Shown here: positions 24,681 through 34,415 of the stretch, in pieces
Layout: every line of letters begins with the position of its first letter
How positions within the stretch are numbered: position 1 is the stretch's first letter
Assembly (NCBI RefSeq): GCF_012926615.1
Contig: NZ_JABBNU010000011.1
Location: 1-64,000 of the forward strand
Direction of reading: 5' to 3'
Length of the DNA stretch: 64,000 nt
Source: Marinigracilibium pacificum
GTDB taxonomy: Bacteria > Bacteroidota > Bacteroidia > Cytophagales > Cyclobacteriaceae
Program-made: the position numbers and the translations under genes
Notes under the pieces: model-generated
Seen by the model: the letters and a program-made list of their open reading frames with translations, nothing else
The model's database searches: none
Told to the model about the DNA's origin: nothing

Positions 24681-26036
24681 ATGGCAGATAGAATAATCAT
24701 ATTGGGCGCTGGAGAAAGCGGAACGGGTGCAGCCTTGCTCGCAAAGAGCAAAGGGTTTGAAGTATTCCTTTCCGACAAGGGAGCTATTGCCGATAAGTAT
24801 AAGCAACAGTTAAGTGATGCTGGTGTGTTTTTTGAAGAGGGCGGACATGATTATTCTAGATGGGTTGGTGCAGTTTTGGCTGTTAAATCTCCAGGTATAC
24901 CACCTCATGCGGAACCGATTGCCTGGTGTAAGGAACAAAGTATTCCGGTAATCGGAGAAATCGAATGGGGTGCAAGGTTCACTAATAAACCTATTGTTGC
25001 TATAACAGGAACAAACGGTAAGACGACTACTACTTTATTAGCTCATCATTTGATAACCAGTAGTGGTTTGAATTATGCTTTGACCGGGAATGTTGGGAAG
25101 AGTTTTGCAAATGCTGTTATATCTGATGGAAAGTACGATGGATATGTAGTTGAGATCAGCAGCTTTCAGCTTGATGATATTGTTGAATTCAGACCACATA
25201 TTGGTGTCTTATTGAATGTGACACCTGATCATCTGGATCGATATCAATATAATATGGATTTATATCTGGCTTCAAAAATGAGGTTGGTTATGAATATGAA
25301 TGCAAGTGATTATTTCATTGCAAACACTGCAGATGAATATACTTCAAAAGGAGTTGATCAGGGATCGGGTGATTACAAGTTGATTTCTATTAACAAGGAA
25401 GGTAATACAGCTGATGTGTTGATAAGTGATGAGGCAATAGCTTTTGCGGTTGGAGGGAAGGAATTTGTTGTAGGTAATGATGAGTTGCCAATCAAAGGTC
25501 CGCATAATCAGGTGAATGCTGCAGCTGCTATTTCTGCAGCATTATTGACAGGTATTGAGCCTGAAGTGATTAAGCAACATTTAAAAAGCTTTGTAAATGC
25601 CCCTCATCGTTTACAGCTGGTAAGAGAGATAAATGGTGTAGAATATGTGAACGATAGTAAGGCTACAAATCTTGAAGCAGTATTCTATGCAATCAAGAGT
25701 TTTAAAAAGCCAATAATCTGGATTGCAGGTGGTGTTGACAAAGGAAATGATTATGAATTAATAAAACCTCTTATCAGAGAAAAGGTAAAATCTTTGGTCT
25801 GTATGGGGGTAGATAATAAAAAACTGGTTGAGTCATTTACAAACGAAATTAAGGTGTTTGATACTGATTCAATTAAAAAAGCATTGGCAGTGGCATATAC
25901 TGAAGCTCAACAGGGTGATGTTGTGCTGCTTTCACCGGCTTGTGCCAGCTTCGATTTATTCAAGAATTATGAAGATCGCGGCAATCAGTTTATTGATGCT
26001 GTAAACAAATTAGGAGAGGGGGTGAGCAATGACTGA
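24681..26036 (+). CDS. murD: UDP-MurNAc-L-Ala:D-Glu ligase MurD
   Basis: 451 residues starting on the base after the mraY stop. A Rossmann-like N-terminus (IIILGAGESGTGAALLAKSKG), the ATP loop GTNGKTTT (about 110-117), a NVTPDHLDR motif and NDSKATN are diagnostic of MurD. It adds D-glutamate in the cytoplasm. The 3' end overlaps ftsW by 8 bp. Confidence 0.97.
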   Translation: MADRIIILGAGESGTGAALLAKSKGFEVFLSDKGAIADKYKQQLSDAGVFFEEGGHDYSRWVGAVLAVKSPGIPPHAEPIAWCKEQSIPVIGEIEWGARFTNKPIVAITGTNGKTTTTLLAHHLITSSGLNYALTGNVGKSFANAVISDGKYDGYVVEISSFQLDDIVEFRPHIGVLLNVTPDHLDRYQYNMDLYLASKMRLVMNMNASDYFIANTADEYTSKGVDQGSGDYKLISINKEGNTADVLISDEAIAFAVGGKEFVVGNDELPIKGPHNQVNAAAAISAALLTGIEPEVIKQHLKSFVNAPHRLQLVREINGVEYVNDSKATNLEAVFYAIKSFKKPIIWIAGGVDKGNDYELIKPLIREKVKSLVCMGVDNKKLVESFTNEIKVFDTDSIKKALAVAYTEAQQGDVVLLSPACASFDLFKNYEDRGNQFIDAVNKLGEGVSND

Positions 26037-27195
26037 AAAAATTAAAGTATGGGCTCAGGAAAACCTGAAAGGTGATCCGGTAATCTGGGGTGTAATGTTC
26101 GGTCTTGGGCTGATCAGTATTTTTGTGGTGTATTCTGCGACTAGTACGCTTGCTCATAAAAATCAATTTGGTAATACCGAGTACTACCTTTTCAGACATA
26201 CTATCCTTGTGTTTCTGTCATTCTTTACTGCTTGGCTGGCTCACAAAATTGATTTCAGGTATTTCAGTCTGTTGTCAAAACTGGCCTTATGGATAAGTGT
26301 TCCATTGCTATTGTACGCATGGTTATTTGGTAATACAATTAATGACGCCAGTAGGTGGATAACAATACCTTTAATTAACCAGTCTTTTCAGCCTTCTGAC
26401 CTTGCCAAAGTTGCTTTGATAGTAGCATTAGCTTCTATGTTAAGTAAGAGGCAAATGAAGATCGAGGATGTCAAGATAACGTTGGTTCCGATTTTGATCT
26501 GGATCTTGATTGTATGCAGTTTAATTGCGATGACTAACATGAGTACCGCAATATTATTGTTCCTGACATGCATGTTGCTGATGTTTATTGGACGAGTTCC
26601 TGTAAAATATCTGGCTCTGTTAGTACTTGTAGGAGCCATTGCAGGTGCAGCAGCATTCACTCTTGGTCAGCGTGCAGAAACAGTGATAAGCAGGGTTGAA
26701 CAATTCCTGGATGATGACCAGGTAGGGTATCAGGAAAAGCATGCTAAACTGGCAATTGCATCTGGAGGAACATTTGGTAAAGGTCCGGGTAAAAGTGATG
26801 AAAGAAACTTTCTTCCTTCGGCATATGCCGACTTTATATATGCAATTATACTTGAGGAGTATGGATTTGTCGGGGGGATCCTGGTATTGATTCTTTACCT
26901 GGTGCTTCTGGTGCGGGGTATGCGGATGGTGTCAAATAGTGAGAAGGCCTATGAAGGTCTTCTGAGTGCAGGGATATCCTTCTCCCTGGTACTTCAGGCT
27001 ATGGTAAACATGGGTGTGGCGGTAGGCTTAGGTCCTGTTACAGGACTTCCTCTACCATTTGTAAGTATGGGAGGTACAAGTTTGTTGTTTACTGGTCTTG
27101 CATTTGGAATAATGCTAAGTGTAAGCAGGGGGCCTCAGGCATCTATTAATGAAGGAAGTGTTAAACAAGGAAAAAACTTTGCTAAGGCTGCATAA
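26029..27195 (+). CDS. ftsW: Septal peptidoglycan glycosyltransferase FtsW
   Basis: 388 residues, SEDS family, about ten membrane helices. Recognisable blocks are DASRWI, QPSDLAK, KSDERNFLPSAYADFI and GLPLPFVSMGGTS. It polymerises lipid II at the septum with FtsI. It overlaps murD by 8 bp and murG by one base. Confidence 0.96.
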   Translation: MTEKIKVWAQENLKGDPVIWGVMFGLGLISIFVVYSATSTLAHKNQFGNTEYYLFRHTILVFLSFFTAWLAHKIDFRYFSLLSKLALWISVPLLLYAWLFGNTINDASRWITIPLINQSFQPSDLAKVALIVALASMLSKRQMKIEDVKITLVPILIWILIVCSLIAMTNMSTAILLFLTCMLLMFIGRVPVKYLALLVLVGAIAGAAAFTLGQRAETVISRVEQFLDDDQVGYQEKHAKLAIASGGTFGKGPGKSDERNFLPSAYADFIYAIILEEYGFVGGILVLILYLVLLVRGMRMVSNSEKAYEGLLSAGISFSLVLQAMVNMGVAVGLGPVTGLPLPFVSMGGTSLLFTGLAFGIMLSVSRGPQASINEGSVKQGKNFAKAA

Positions 27196-28313
27196 TGAGT
27201 GATAAAAAACCATATAGAATAATCGTTAGCGGTGGTGGTACCGGTGGCCATATCTATCCTGCTATTGCCATTGCTCAGGAGTTTCAGCGCAGACATAAAG
27301 ATGCGAAGATCCTGTTCGTGGGTGCTAAGGGTAAAATGGAAATGCAAAAGGTGCCTGAAGCTGGATTTGATATAAAAGGTTTGTGGATAAGCGGTCTTCA
27401 AAGGAAGGCTACAGTTAGAAATCTGCTTTTCCCGGTGAAGTTGATGAAGAGTCTTGTAGATGCCCGAAGAATTGTCAAGGCATTTAAACCTGATGTAGCT
27501 GTTGGAGTAGGTGGGTATGCTGCTGGTCCATTGTTATATGTTGCTGCGAAAAGAAAAGTACCAACGTTGATTCAGGAGCAAAACAGCTTTGCCGGATTAA
27601 CTAATAAGTGGTTAGCCAAGAGTGTTCAGGTTATTTGTGTAGCCTATAAAAATATGGGAAGATTCTTCCCTCCATATAAAATTAAACTTACCGGTAATCC
27701 GGTAAGAGCTGAAATAGCTGAGAACCTTCCGTCAAGAGAAGAGGCAGCAAAACACTTTGGATTTGATAGTTCCAAGCCAGTTTTATTGATTATTGGTGGT
27801 AGTCTGGGAGCTAGAAGTATCAATGAAGGAGTATTACTTAACCTGAGAAAATGGACTAATGAAGGAATTCAGGTTCTTTGGCAGTGTGGGAAGTTTTATG
27901 AGGAAGAAATGGAAAGGCGTGTTGCCAAAATCACTGGATTGAATATGTCAATGGTGAAAGTGACTGCCTTTATTAAAGAAATGAATATGGCTTATTCATT
28001 GTCTGACCTGGTGGTAAGTCGTGCCGGGGCATTGTCAGTATCTGAGTTATGCCTGGTAGGGAAACCGGTGATATTCATTCCTTCGCCACACGTGGCAGAA
28101 GATCATCAGACAAAGAATGCTCAGGCACTTGAAGAAAATGGTGCTGCAATTTGCCTGAAAGATTCAGAGCAAACTGAAAAGCTGGGTGCTCTTGTGTCAG
28201 GTACTATCAAAGATGAAGAAAAGAAAAAGACATTAGGTGAGGCTATTAAAAAGATGGCATTACCAAATGCAACAAAAGATATAGTAGATGAAATTGAGAA
28301 ATTGATAAAGTGA
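27195..28313 (+). CDS. murG: UDP-GlcNAc:lipid I N-acetylglucosaminyltransferase MurG
   Basis: 372 residues, GT28 family. The N-terminal GGTGGHIYPA (about 12-21), the TLIQEQNSFAG segment and C-terminal SRAGALSVSEL are diagnostic. It converts lipid I to lipid II on the inner face of the cytoplasmic membrane. The start overlaps the ftsW stop (TAATG). Confidence 0.97.
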   Translation: MSDKKPYRIIVSGGGTGGHIYPAIAIAQEFQRRHKDAKILFVGAKGKMEMQKVPEAGFDIKGLWISGLQRKATVRNLLFPVKLMKSLVDARRIVKAFKPDVAVGVGGYAAGPLLYVAAKRKVPTLIQEQNSFAGLTNKWLAKSVQVICVAYKNMGRFFPPYKIKLTGNPVRAEIAENLPSREEAAKHFGFDSSKPVLLIIGGSLGARSINEGVLLNLRKWTNEGIQVLWQCGKFYEEEMERRVAKITGLNMSMVKVTAFIKEMNMAYSLSDLVVSRAGALSVSELCLVGKPVIFIPSPHVAEDHQTKNAQALEENGAAICLKDSEQTEKLGALVSGTIKDEEKKKTLGEAIKKMALPNATKDIVDEIEKLIK

Positions 28314-29707
28314 AAGTAACAGATTACGATAACGTGTATTTCCTTGGAATCGGAGGCATTGGTATGAGCTCTCTGGCCCGTTGGTTTGTAGATAGAAACA
28401 AACAGGTAGCTGGCTATGATCGTACACCTTCTCCTTTGACAGACAGATTGTCTGCTGAAGGTATGGATATTCACTTTGAAGATAATCTGAACTTTATCCC
28501 TGATCAATTTAAAGACCCGGAGACAACATTAGTGATTTATACTCCGGCAATTCCTAAAAACCATGCTGAGCTTAATTTCTTTAACTCAAGCGGATTTAAG
28601 GTTTACAAAAGATCTGAGGTTCTGGGTCTGATTACTAAAGACCATAAAACTCTTGCAGTAGCCGGTACTCATGGTAAGACAACCACAAGTACTATGCTTG
28701 CCCATCTTCTTTTTGATGCAGATATGAATATGGAGGGTTTGTTGGGGGGAATAGCTACAAATTATAACTCTAATCTTCTTCTCAATAGAAAAGACGAGGA
28801 TCCGGTAGTTGTTGTAGAAGCTGATGAATTTGACAGGACTTTCTTAAGGTTAAATCCTAATTCTGCAATCATTACAAATATGGATGCAGATCACCTGGAT
28901 ATCTATGGTGATCATAGTGAACTGGTAAAGTCATTTAATGATTTTATAAAGCTGATACCTAAGGGGAATAAGGTTTATTTCCACTATTCGCTAAAAGATA
29001 AACTTGAAGATCAGGTTAGAGCGAATGGACAGGTAGGTATTAGTTATGGTATAAATGAAGGTGATATTCAGGCATCAAATATCAGGGTTGAGAATAATGC
29101 TTTTGTTTTTGATTTTGAGTACAAAAGTGCAGGGATAAAAATTGATGGACTGGTATTGCATCAACCGGGATTTCATAATGTATTGAATGCAATAGCAGCA
29201 GGTGCTATGGCTCTGGATAACGGACTGAGCGTTGAAAAACTGGTTTCAGGTCTTGATAGCTATCTGGGAGTCAAGAGAAGATTTGAATATATCAGTATTA
29301 CTGAGAAGTCAGTTTTTATTGATGACTACGCTCATCATCCGACTGAAATCTCATCACTGGTTGATTCGGTAAGAAAGTTATATCCGGAGAAAAAAATGAC
29401 ATTGATATTTCAGCCTCATTTATATACGAGAACAAGAGATTTTGCCGATGGTTTTGCAGCATCTCTTGATAAAGCTGATGATGTGTTATTACTACCGATA
29501 TATCCTGCAAGAGAAGAACCAATAGAAGGGGTAAACTCAGAGTTGATATTGGGTAAAATGAATAACCCGAATAAGATTATTGTTGAAAAAGAAGACCTGC
29601 TAGCCTTGCTAAGAGCTCGTGAGCCGGAGTTGATTCTAACTGTTGGAGCCGGAGATATCGATAGAGAGGTAATCAGGATAAAAAATATGATTGAGGCGGA
29701 GCTATGA
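28310..29707 (+). CDS. murC: UDP-N-acetylmuramate:L-alanine ligase MurC
   Basis: 465 residues, GTG start overlapping murG by GTGA. Motifs GIGGIGMSSLA, GTHGKTTT, DADHLDIYG and DDYAHHPTE identify MurC. It adds the first amino acid (L-Ala) to UDP-MurNAc. It overlaps ftsQ by ATGA. Confidence 0.97.
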   Translation: MKVTDYDNVYFLGIGGIGMSSLARWFVDRNKQVAGYDRTPSPLTDRLSAEGMDIHFEDNLNFIPDQFKDPETTLVIYTPAIPKNHAELNFFNSSGFKVYKRSEVLGLITKDHKTLAVAGTHGKTTTSTMLAHLLFDADMNMEGLLGGIATNYNSNLLLNRKDEDPVVVVEADEFDRTFLRLNPNSAIITNMDADHLDIYGDHSELVKSFNDFIKLIPKGNKVYFHYSLKDKLEDQVRANGQVGISYGINEGDIQASNIRVENNAFVFDFEYKSAGIKIDGLVLHQPGFHNVLNAIAAGAMALDNGLSVEKLVSGLDSYLGVKRRFEYISITEKSVFIDDYAHHPTEISSLVDSVRKLYPEKKMTLIFQPHLYTRTRDFADGFAASLDKADDVLLLPIYPAREEPIEGVNSELILGKMNNPNKIIVEKEDLLALLRAREPELILTVGAGDIDREVIRIKNMIEAEL

Positions 29708-30468
29708 AGTTTTTAAAGAAAATATCGATAAAAACCCCGGTGAAGATAATCATCCTGTTGGTTGTATTTTTCACCCTTGCGGGATTTGCCGGGAGCAGAT
29801 ATGGAAATAAAGTGTGCAATAAAATTGATGTAAAGCTTATCGGAATTGAAGATAACTACTTCATCAATGAAGAGGATGTTGTTTCTGCTCTTAGTTATGA
29901 CGGGGTGCCTTTGTCAGGAAATAGTTTTGAGAATATCAACCTTAAAGATCTTGAAGGAAAGATTCGTAAGCAACAGTATATCAAATCTGCTGAAGTATTC
30001 AGAGGGCTGGGAGGAAACCTGGTGGTTGAGGCTGAATTGGTAAAACCGGTTGCACGATTAGTACAGAATATGGCTGCAGATGCATATCTGGGTGTAGATG
30101 GGAGAATCATTCCTATATCAGATCGATATACACCGAGAATGATGATTATAACTGGAGATTATGTTAAAACAATCATAACGGAAAAGGTTACTGAGCAGCC
30201 TGAAAGTCCGATAATGAATTTGATTGAACTGATAGAGAAAGATGAGTTTTTAAAAGCTCAGATATCTCAGATTGATATAGATAAGCAAGGAAATGTTGTT
30301 TTGTACCAGCAGGTAGGTAAGCAGCGTATCGAACTGGGAAAGCCGGTTAACCTTAAAAGTAAGTTGAAGAAGCTGGAGATCTTTTACAGTGAAATTCTGC
30401 CCAGGAAAGGATGGAATTATTACGAAAGGGTAAACCTTGCTTATGATGACCAAATAATTTGTGAATAG
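29704..30468 (+). CDS. ftsQ: Cell division protein FtsQ-like
   Basis: 254 residues with a single N-terminal membrane segment (about 14-31), a POTRA-like domain (NYFINEEDVVSAL to about 105) and a beta-domain. Position between murC and ftsA and topology support FtsQ, although sequence identity to proteobacterial FtsQ is low as usual for this phylum. It links the division ring to FtsL/FtsB and the wall synthases. Confidence 0.9.
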   Translation: MKFLKKISIKTPVKIIILLVVFFTLAGFAGSRYGNKVCNKIDVKLIGIEDNYFINEEDVVSALSYDGVPLSGNSFENINLKDLEGKIRKQQYIKSAEVFRGLGGNLVVEAELVKPVARLVQNMAADAYLGVDGRIIPISDRYTPRMMIITGDYVKTIITEKVTEQPESPIMNLIELIEKDEFLKAQISQIDIDKQGNVVLYQQVGKQRIELGKPVNLKSKLKKLEIFYSEILPRKGWNYYERVNLAYDDQIICE

Positions 30469-30503
30469 AATAAAAAAAACACCACCAATAAATTAACAGT
30501 ATC

Positions 30504-31811
30504 ATGGATAACGAGAAAATAGTTGTAGGCTTGGATATTGGAACCACCAAGATCGCAGCCATTGTAGGAAAGAAAAATCAGCATGGGAAATTGGATGTTC
30601 TGGGTATGGGACAAGCAGTTTCTGATGGTGTTGTGCGCGGTGTAGTAAATAATATTGACAAGACCGTTGCCGCTATACAAAAAGCTATCAGGGAGGCTGA
30701 AGAGCAGTCTGGTATTGATATCAACGTTGTGAATGTTGGTATTGCAGGTCAGCACATCAAAAGCTCAATGCACCATCATAGTATAACACGGATGACAGAT
30801 GATGATGAGATCCAGGTTGAAGACGTAAACCGTCTTACAAATGAGATCTATCGTATTATGATGCCAGCCGGTAGTGAAATCATCCATGTGATGCCACAGG
30901 ATTATATGGTAGATTATGAAGAAGGAATTTTAGATCCTGTAGGTATGGCTGGTACTAAGCTGGAAGCTAATTTTCACGTAATCACAGCCAAAACAAATGA
31001 TATTAAGAATATTCATAAATGTGTTCAACGAGCAGGACTTGAGGTTGAAAATTTGATACTGGAGCCTCTTGCATCAAGCTTGTCTGTTCTTAGTGATGAA
31101 GAAAAAGAGGCTGGTGTTTGCCTTATAGATATCGGAGGTGGTACTACTGATATTGCAATTTTCCATGATAATATAATCAGACATACTGCCGTGGTTCCGT
31201 TTGGCGGTGATATCATCACTTCTGACATAAAGCAGGGGTGTAGTGTAATGCAGCATCAAGCTGAGTTGCTTAAAACCAAATTTGGAAGAGCAATAGCAGA
31301 AGAGGCAAGCCCAAATGAGATTATTAGTATCCCTGGTTTAAGAAACAGACCTCCAAAGGAGATTTCAATAAAGAACTTAGCCTTCATTATCGAGGCAAGA
31401 ATGGAAGAAATTATCGAGTACGTGCATAGTGAGATAATTGCTTCAGGATATGACGAAAAGCTTGCAGCTGGAATTGTGGTCACTGGTGGTGGTTCACAAC
31501 TACTTGGCATTAAGCAATTGTTTGAATACATGACAGGAAAAGATGTTCGCATCGGATTTCCGAACGAGCACCTGGGTAAAAGCAAGATCAATATCGTCAA
31601 GAGCCCGATGTATGCAACGGGTGTCGGGTTGGTATTGACAGGTTTCAGATCACTTGATGAGAGGGAGGAAAGATACAAATCATATCCTGCTAATCGTGAA
31701 GTTGGTAATGAAAACACAACAACCAAGGCCAACGGTGGTGATTTCTTCAGAAAGATCATTAGCAAAACCAAAGGGCTGTTGATTGATGATATCGACAATA
31801 CAAATTATTAA
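30504..31811 (+). CDS. ftsA: Cell division protein FtsA
   Basis: 435 residues, actin-like ATPase. GLDIGTTKIAAIVG (residues 8-21), the 1C insertion region, LIDIGGGTTDIAIF and VVTGGGSQLLG are the nucleotide-binding motifs. The C-terminal residues KIISKTKGLLIDDI could form the amphipathic membrane helix. It tethers FtsZ to the membrane. The 35-bp gap to ftsQ and 74-bp gap to ftsZ are larger than elsewhere in the cluster and may hold internal promoters. Confidence 0.97.
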   Translation: MDNEKIVVGLDIGTTKIAAIVGKKNQHGKLDVLGMGQAVSDGVVRGVVNNIDKTVAAIQKAIREAEEQSGIDINVVNVGIAGQHIKSSMHHHSITRMTDDDEIQVEDVNRLTNEIYRIMMPAGSEIIHVMPQDYMVDYEEGILDPVGMAGTKLEANFHVITAKTNDIKNIHKCVQRAGLEVENLILEPLASSLSVLSDEEKEAGVCLIDIGGGTTDIAIFHDNIIRHTAVVPFGGDIITSDIKQGCSVMQHQAELLKTKFGRAIAEEASPNEIISIPGLRNRPPKEISIKNLAFIIEARMEEIIEYVHSEIIASGYDEKLAAGIVVTGGGSQLLGIKQLFEYMTGKDVRIGFPNEHLGKSKINIVKSPMYATGVGLVLTGFRSLDEREERYKSYPANREVGNENTTTKANGGDFFRKIISKTKGLLIDDIDNTNY

Positions 31812-31824
31812 AAACAAAAAAGAA

Positions 31825-31855
31825 CTAACTAACCGTCTTGGGTAATTCCGGACGG
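31825..31855 (+). promoter_or_regulatory. ftsZ leader element: CTAACTAACC plus small hairpin
   Basis: CTAACTAACCG (31825-31835) is followed by CCGTC (31833-31837) that can pair with GACGG (31851-31855). The linear motif is the exact reverse complement of CGGTTAGTTAG after ftsZ (33625-33635) and of ten bases at 33720-33729. A role in ftsZ expression is inference. Confidence 0.5.
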
Positions 31856-31885
31856 CACAATAACCACAATTAAACCGTAGAAATT

Positions 31886-33415
31886 ATGTCAGACAACGGA
31901 TTTACTTTTGATATTCCTCAGCATCAGAAATCGATCATTAAGGTGATCGGTGTAGGAGGTGGTGGTAGTAATGCTGTAAACCACATGTATAATCAAGGCA
32001 TTAAAGACGTAGAATTTGTCGTAGTTAATACCGATTCACAAGCTTTAAAGGCTAGTCCTGTACCAAATAGACTTCAGATCGGTACCAACCTAACTGAAGG
32101 ACTAGGCGCTGGTGCTAATCCTGAAATTGGTAAAAATGCTGCGATTGAAAGTAAAGAGGAGATTAGAGAATTTCTAGGTGATGGCACCAAAATGGTGTTT
32201 GTTACTGCCGGAATGGGTGGTGGAACAGGTACAGGTGCAGCACCTCAAATTGCTCGAATTGCCAAGGATATGGACATACTAACCGTAGGTATTGTTACTG
32301 CTCCTTTTGGCTTTGAGGGTAAAAAGAAAATGGCAGCCGCAGAAGCAGGAATCAGAGATCTTAAAGATTGCTGTGACACTGTGATTGTCATTCTTAATGA
32401 TAAGCTTAGGGAGATTTTTGGAAATCTTGCAATCAGAGAAGCTTTCGGTCGTGCTGATAATGTTTTGACCACTGCTGCAAAAGGTATCGCCGAAATCATT
32501 ACTGTTCCTGGATATGTCAACGTCGACTTTCAGGATGTTAATACGGTAATGAAAAATAGTGGTGCTGCAGTAATGGGCTCAGCTCAAACTGAAGGTGAGG
32601 GTAGAGCACTTAAAGCAGCTGAAATGGCTATTAGCTCACCATTATTAAATAACAGGGATATTCACGGTGCTCAGAAGATTCTTCTTTCAATAATTTCAGG
32701 AGAAGAGGCTGAGTTACAAATGGACGAACTAACTGAGATTACAGAATATATCCAGGAAGTAGCCGGTGATGATGCTGAAGTGATCTTTGGTCACGGAATG
32801 GATCCTGATCTGGGAACTGCCCTTAGGGTAACACTTATCGCAACTGGTTTTGATGCTCCCAGTACGATAAAAGAGAATATAGAAGCAACAAACTCGAAGA
32901 AGGTCTTCGACTTAGAATCAAACAGGCAAATTAAATTATTCGGAGACGACAGTAGTTCAAAGTCATCAAAAAAAGAAAATCTTGATAATGGACCATCTCA
33001 TTCACATGAGTTCATTGCAAGGGATGAAGAAAAAGATATCGCCAACAATCTTTTTGATCTTGATGATGATTTTGAAGTTGTCGACGAAGAGGAAGTTACC
33101 AATGATGTCATTAGTTCATCTTCAGATAATGGAGAAATCAAAAGAACTTTTGTTTTCAGTGAGATCGACCTTAAAAAAAAGAAACTTCAGGAACAGGCTT
33201 ATGAGCGTAAGCAAAAGCTAAGCAATTACAATAACACTCCTGAAAAGAAGGATGAAGACTACAAGGAGAAATTCAAAGTACCAGCTTATTTAAGAAAGAA
33301 GGTTGATTTGAAGAATCCTCAGCATTCATCTGAGAGAAATGTAAGTAAATATAACTTAAACGACGACAACGAGATCCTTGGGAATAACAAGTATCTGCAT
33401 GATAATGTAGATTAA
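31886..33415 (+). CDS. ftsZ: Cell division GTPase FtsZ
   Basis: 509 residues. [11 protein letters not shown], the tubulin signature [13 protein letters not shown] and [11 protein letters not shown] mark the GTPase domain (1-320). A long acidic linker follows ([13 protein letters not shown]), then [11 protein letters not shown] near 464-474, the peptide used by Bacteroidetes FtsZ to bind partners such as FtsA, and a polar tail of about 35 residues. It forms the Z ring. Last gene of the cluster; the gene is followed by a 389-bp structured non-coding region. Confidence 0.98.
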   Translation: MSDNGFTFDIPQHQKSIIKVIGVGGGGSNAVNHMYNQGIKDVEFVVVNTDSQALKASPVPNRLQIGTNLTEGLGAGANPEIGKNAAIESKEEIREFLGDGTKMVFVTAGMGGGTGTGAAPQIARIAKDMDILTVGIVTAPFGFEGKKKMAAAEAGIRDLKDCCDTVIVILNDKLREIFGNLAIREAFGRADNVLTTAAKGIAEIITVPGYVNVDFQDVNTVMKNSGAAVMGSAQTEGEGRALKAAEMAISSPLLNNRDIHGAQKILLSIISGEEAELQMDELTEITEYIQEVAGDDAEVIFGHGMDPDLGTALRVTLIATGFDAPSTIKENIEATNSKKVFDLESNRQIKLFGDDSSSKSSKKENLDNGPSHSHEFIARDEEKDIANNLFDLDDDFEVVDEEEVTNDVISSSSDNGEIKRTFVFSEIDLKKKKLQEQAYERKQKLSNYNNTPEKKDEDYKEKFKVPAYLRKKVDLKNPQHSSERNVSKYNLNDDNEILGNNKYLHDNVD

Positions 33416-33445
33416 TCCCCAGCGATAAATTTATAATCATTCATT

Positions 33446-33466
33446 CTTTTGGAATACGTCCAAAAG
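33446..33466 (+). promoter_or_regulatory. Hairpin just after ftsZ
   Basis: CTTTTGGA-ATACG-TCCAAAAG, a perfect 8-bp stem 30 bp after the ftsZ stop. No T tract follows directly, so it is not a standard terminator. Confidence 0.45.
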
Positions 33467-33624
33467 TAAAAAGTTACATGCAGTTATGGTGGTGTAGAAA
33501 GGACATAGGCTGCCACTTTTTCGTCTGGATTGATAAATTTTTTCCATAAACTAAAATTTCGGGGCGAAGGTCTGTGTTCCTTTTTTTAAGCTTTCATTAG
33601 CTGTAAAAGTACTTTTTTGTATTT

Positions 33625-33703
33625 CGGTTAGTTAGGTGGTAAATACCGGCCACATTTTTTGCAGAACGATGGTTTACAATTCTTGCTGGCCGGTATTTTT
33701 TTT
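33625..33703 (+). terminator. Tandem element A: GGTTAGTTAGG plus terminator-like hairpin
   Basis: CGGTTAGTTAGG leads into AAATACCGGCCA (33641-33652) pairing with TGGCCGGTATTT (33687-33698), a 12-bp stem with a 34-base loop, then eight T. Strongly terminator-like but the loop is unusually long. Together with element B it could also be a small RNA. Confidence 0.62.
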
Positions 33704-33718
33704 CTAACCTATAAGACT

Positions 33719-33806
33719 TGGTTAGTTAGGTAGAATGCCGGAATTTTTTGCGTTTCCCCTGGTCCGGGATTAGCTTTAGTGCTACGCTTCCGGCATTTCT
33801 TTTTTT
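33719..33806 (+). terminator. Tandem element B: GGTTAGTTAGG plus terminator-like hairpin
   Basis: Same plan as element A: GGTTAGTTAGG, then AATGCCGGAA (33734-33743) pairing with TTCCGGCATT (33788-33797) around a 44-base loop, and a T-rich end that runs into the stop of the convergent FMN reductase gene. Confidence 0.6.
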
Positions 33807-34344
33807 AAAATTCTAGAAATGCATCGACTTGCTCGTCGATTAATTGCTTATATAAGTCATTAAGGATTTCTTCTCCATCAAAATTTTTATGAATAAATGA
33901 TAGCTTTGGCTTCTGTGCCAGCACATTTGTTCCACAATAATTTAATATATCTGTAAGGTGACTCAAAGCTAGTCCTGCTCCCTGAACTCCTGATGAAAGT
34001 CCCACTAACGCACTTTTCTTTTTAGCAAAAGTATTAGGGTACTCCATGCCATCAATAAATGCTTTCAATACTCCCGGAAATGATCCATTGTATTCAGGAA
34101 CAATAAAAATGTATTTTGTAGACCTTAACATTTGCTCCCTGAATTCGTTGAAAACCTTGTGTTTACCGGCGTTTTCATACAATGCCGAGAATACAAAGTC
34201 TTCGGGAAGCTTGTTTAAGGATATTATTGATGCCTCTATCCCTCGATCTTTAAGGCAAGATTGATAATATAGTGCCAATTTTGGGCTTACGGCATCTTTT
34301 CGGTTTGTGCCACTTATAATTGTGTAGATTTCTTCGTTTTTCAT
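33805..34344 (-). CDS. NADPH-dependent FMN reductase family protein
   Basis: About 179 residues when started at ATG 34344, which places ISGTNRKDAVSPKLA at the N-terminus as expected for flavodoxin-like reductases; the ATG five codons upstream is less likely. PEYNGSFPGVLKAFIDG is the second family signature (FMN contact). It is predicted to be a cytoplasmic NAD(P)H:flavin or quinone reductase. A TATGC-N5-GCATA repeat lies just upstream (34353-34367). Convergent with the ftsZ cluster. Confidence 0.9.
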   Translation of the reverse strand: MKNEEIYTIISGTNRKDAVSPKLALYYQSCLKDRGIEASIISLNKLPEDFVFSALYENAGKHKVFNEFREQMLRSTKYIFIVPEYNGSFPGVLKAFIDGMEYPNTFAKKKSALVGLSSGVQGAGLALSHLTDILNYCGTNVLAQKPKLSFIHKNFDGEEILNDLYKQLIDEQVDAFLEF

Positions 34345-34415
34345 ATAAAGAATATGCAATTCGCATACTTACCTTTTAGAACGGTAAGGGCTTGTATTTA
34401 TTCTGAATTAGTTAA

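Noticed and set aside
30469-30503. Truncated gene between ftsQ and ftsA
   Set aside because: Only 35 A-rich bases without an open frame.
31256-31798. 180-codon open frame opposite ftsA
   Set aside because: No family or start signal; shadow of a well-supported essential gene.
33470-33625. A known structured RNA (SRP RNA, 6S, tmRNA) after ftsZ
   Set aside because: No diagnostic motif of these RNAs was found; only local hairpins.
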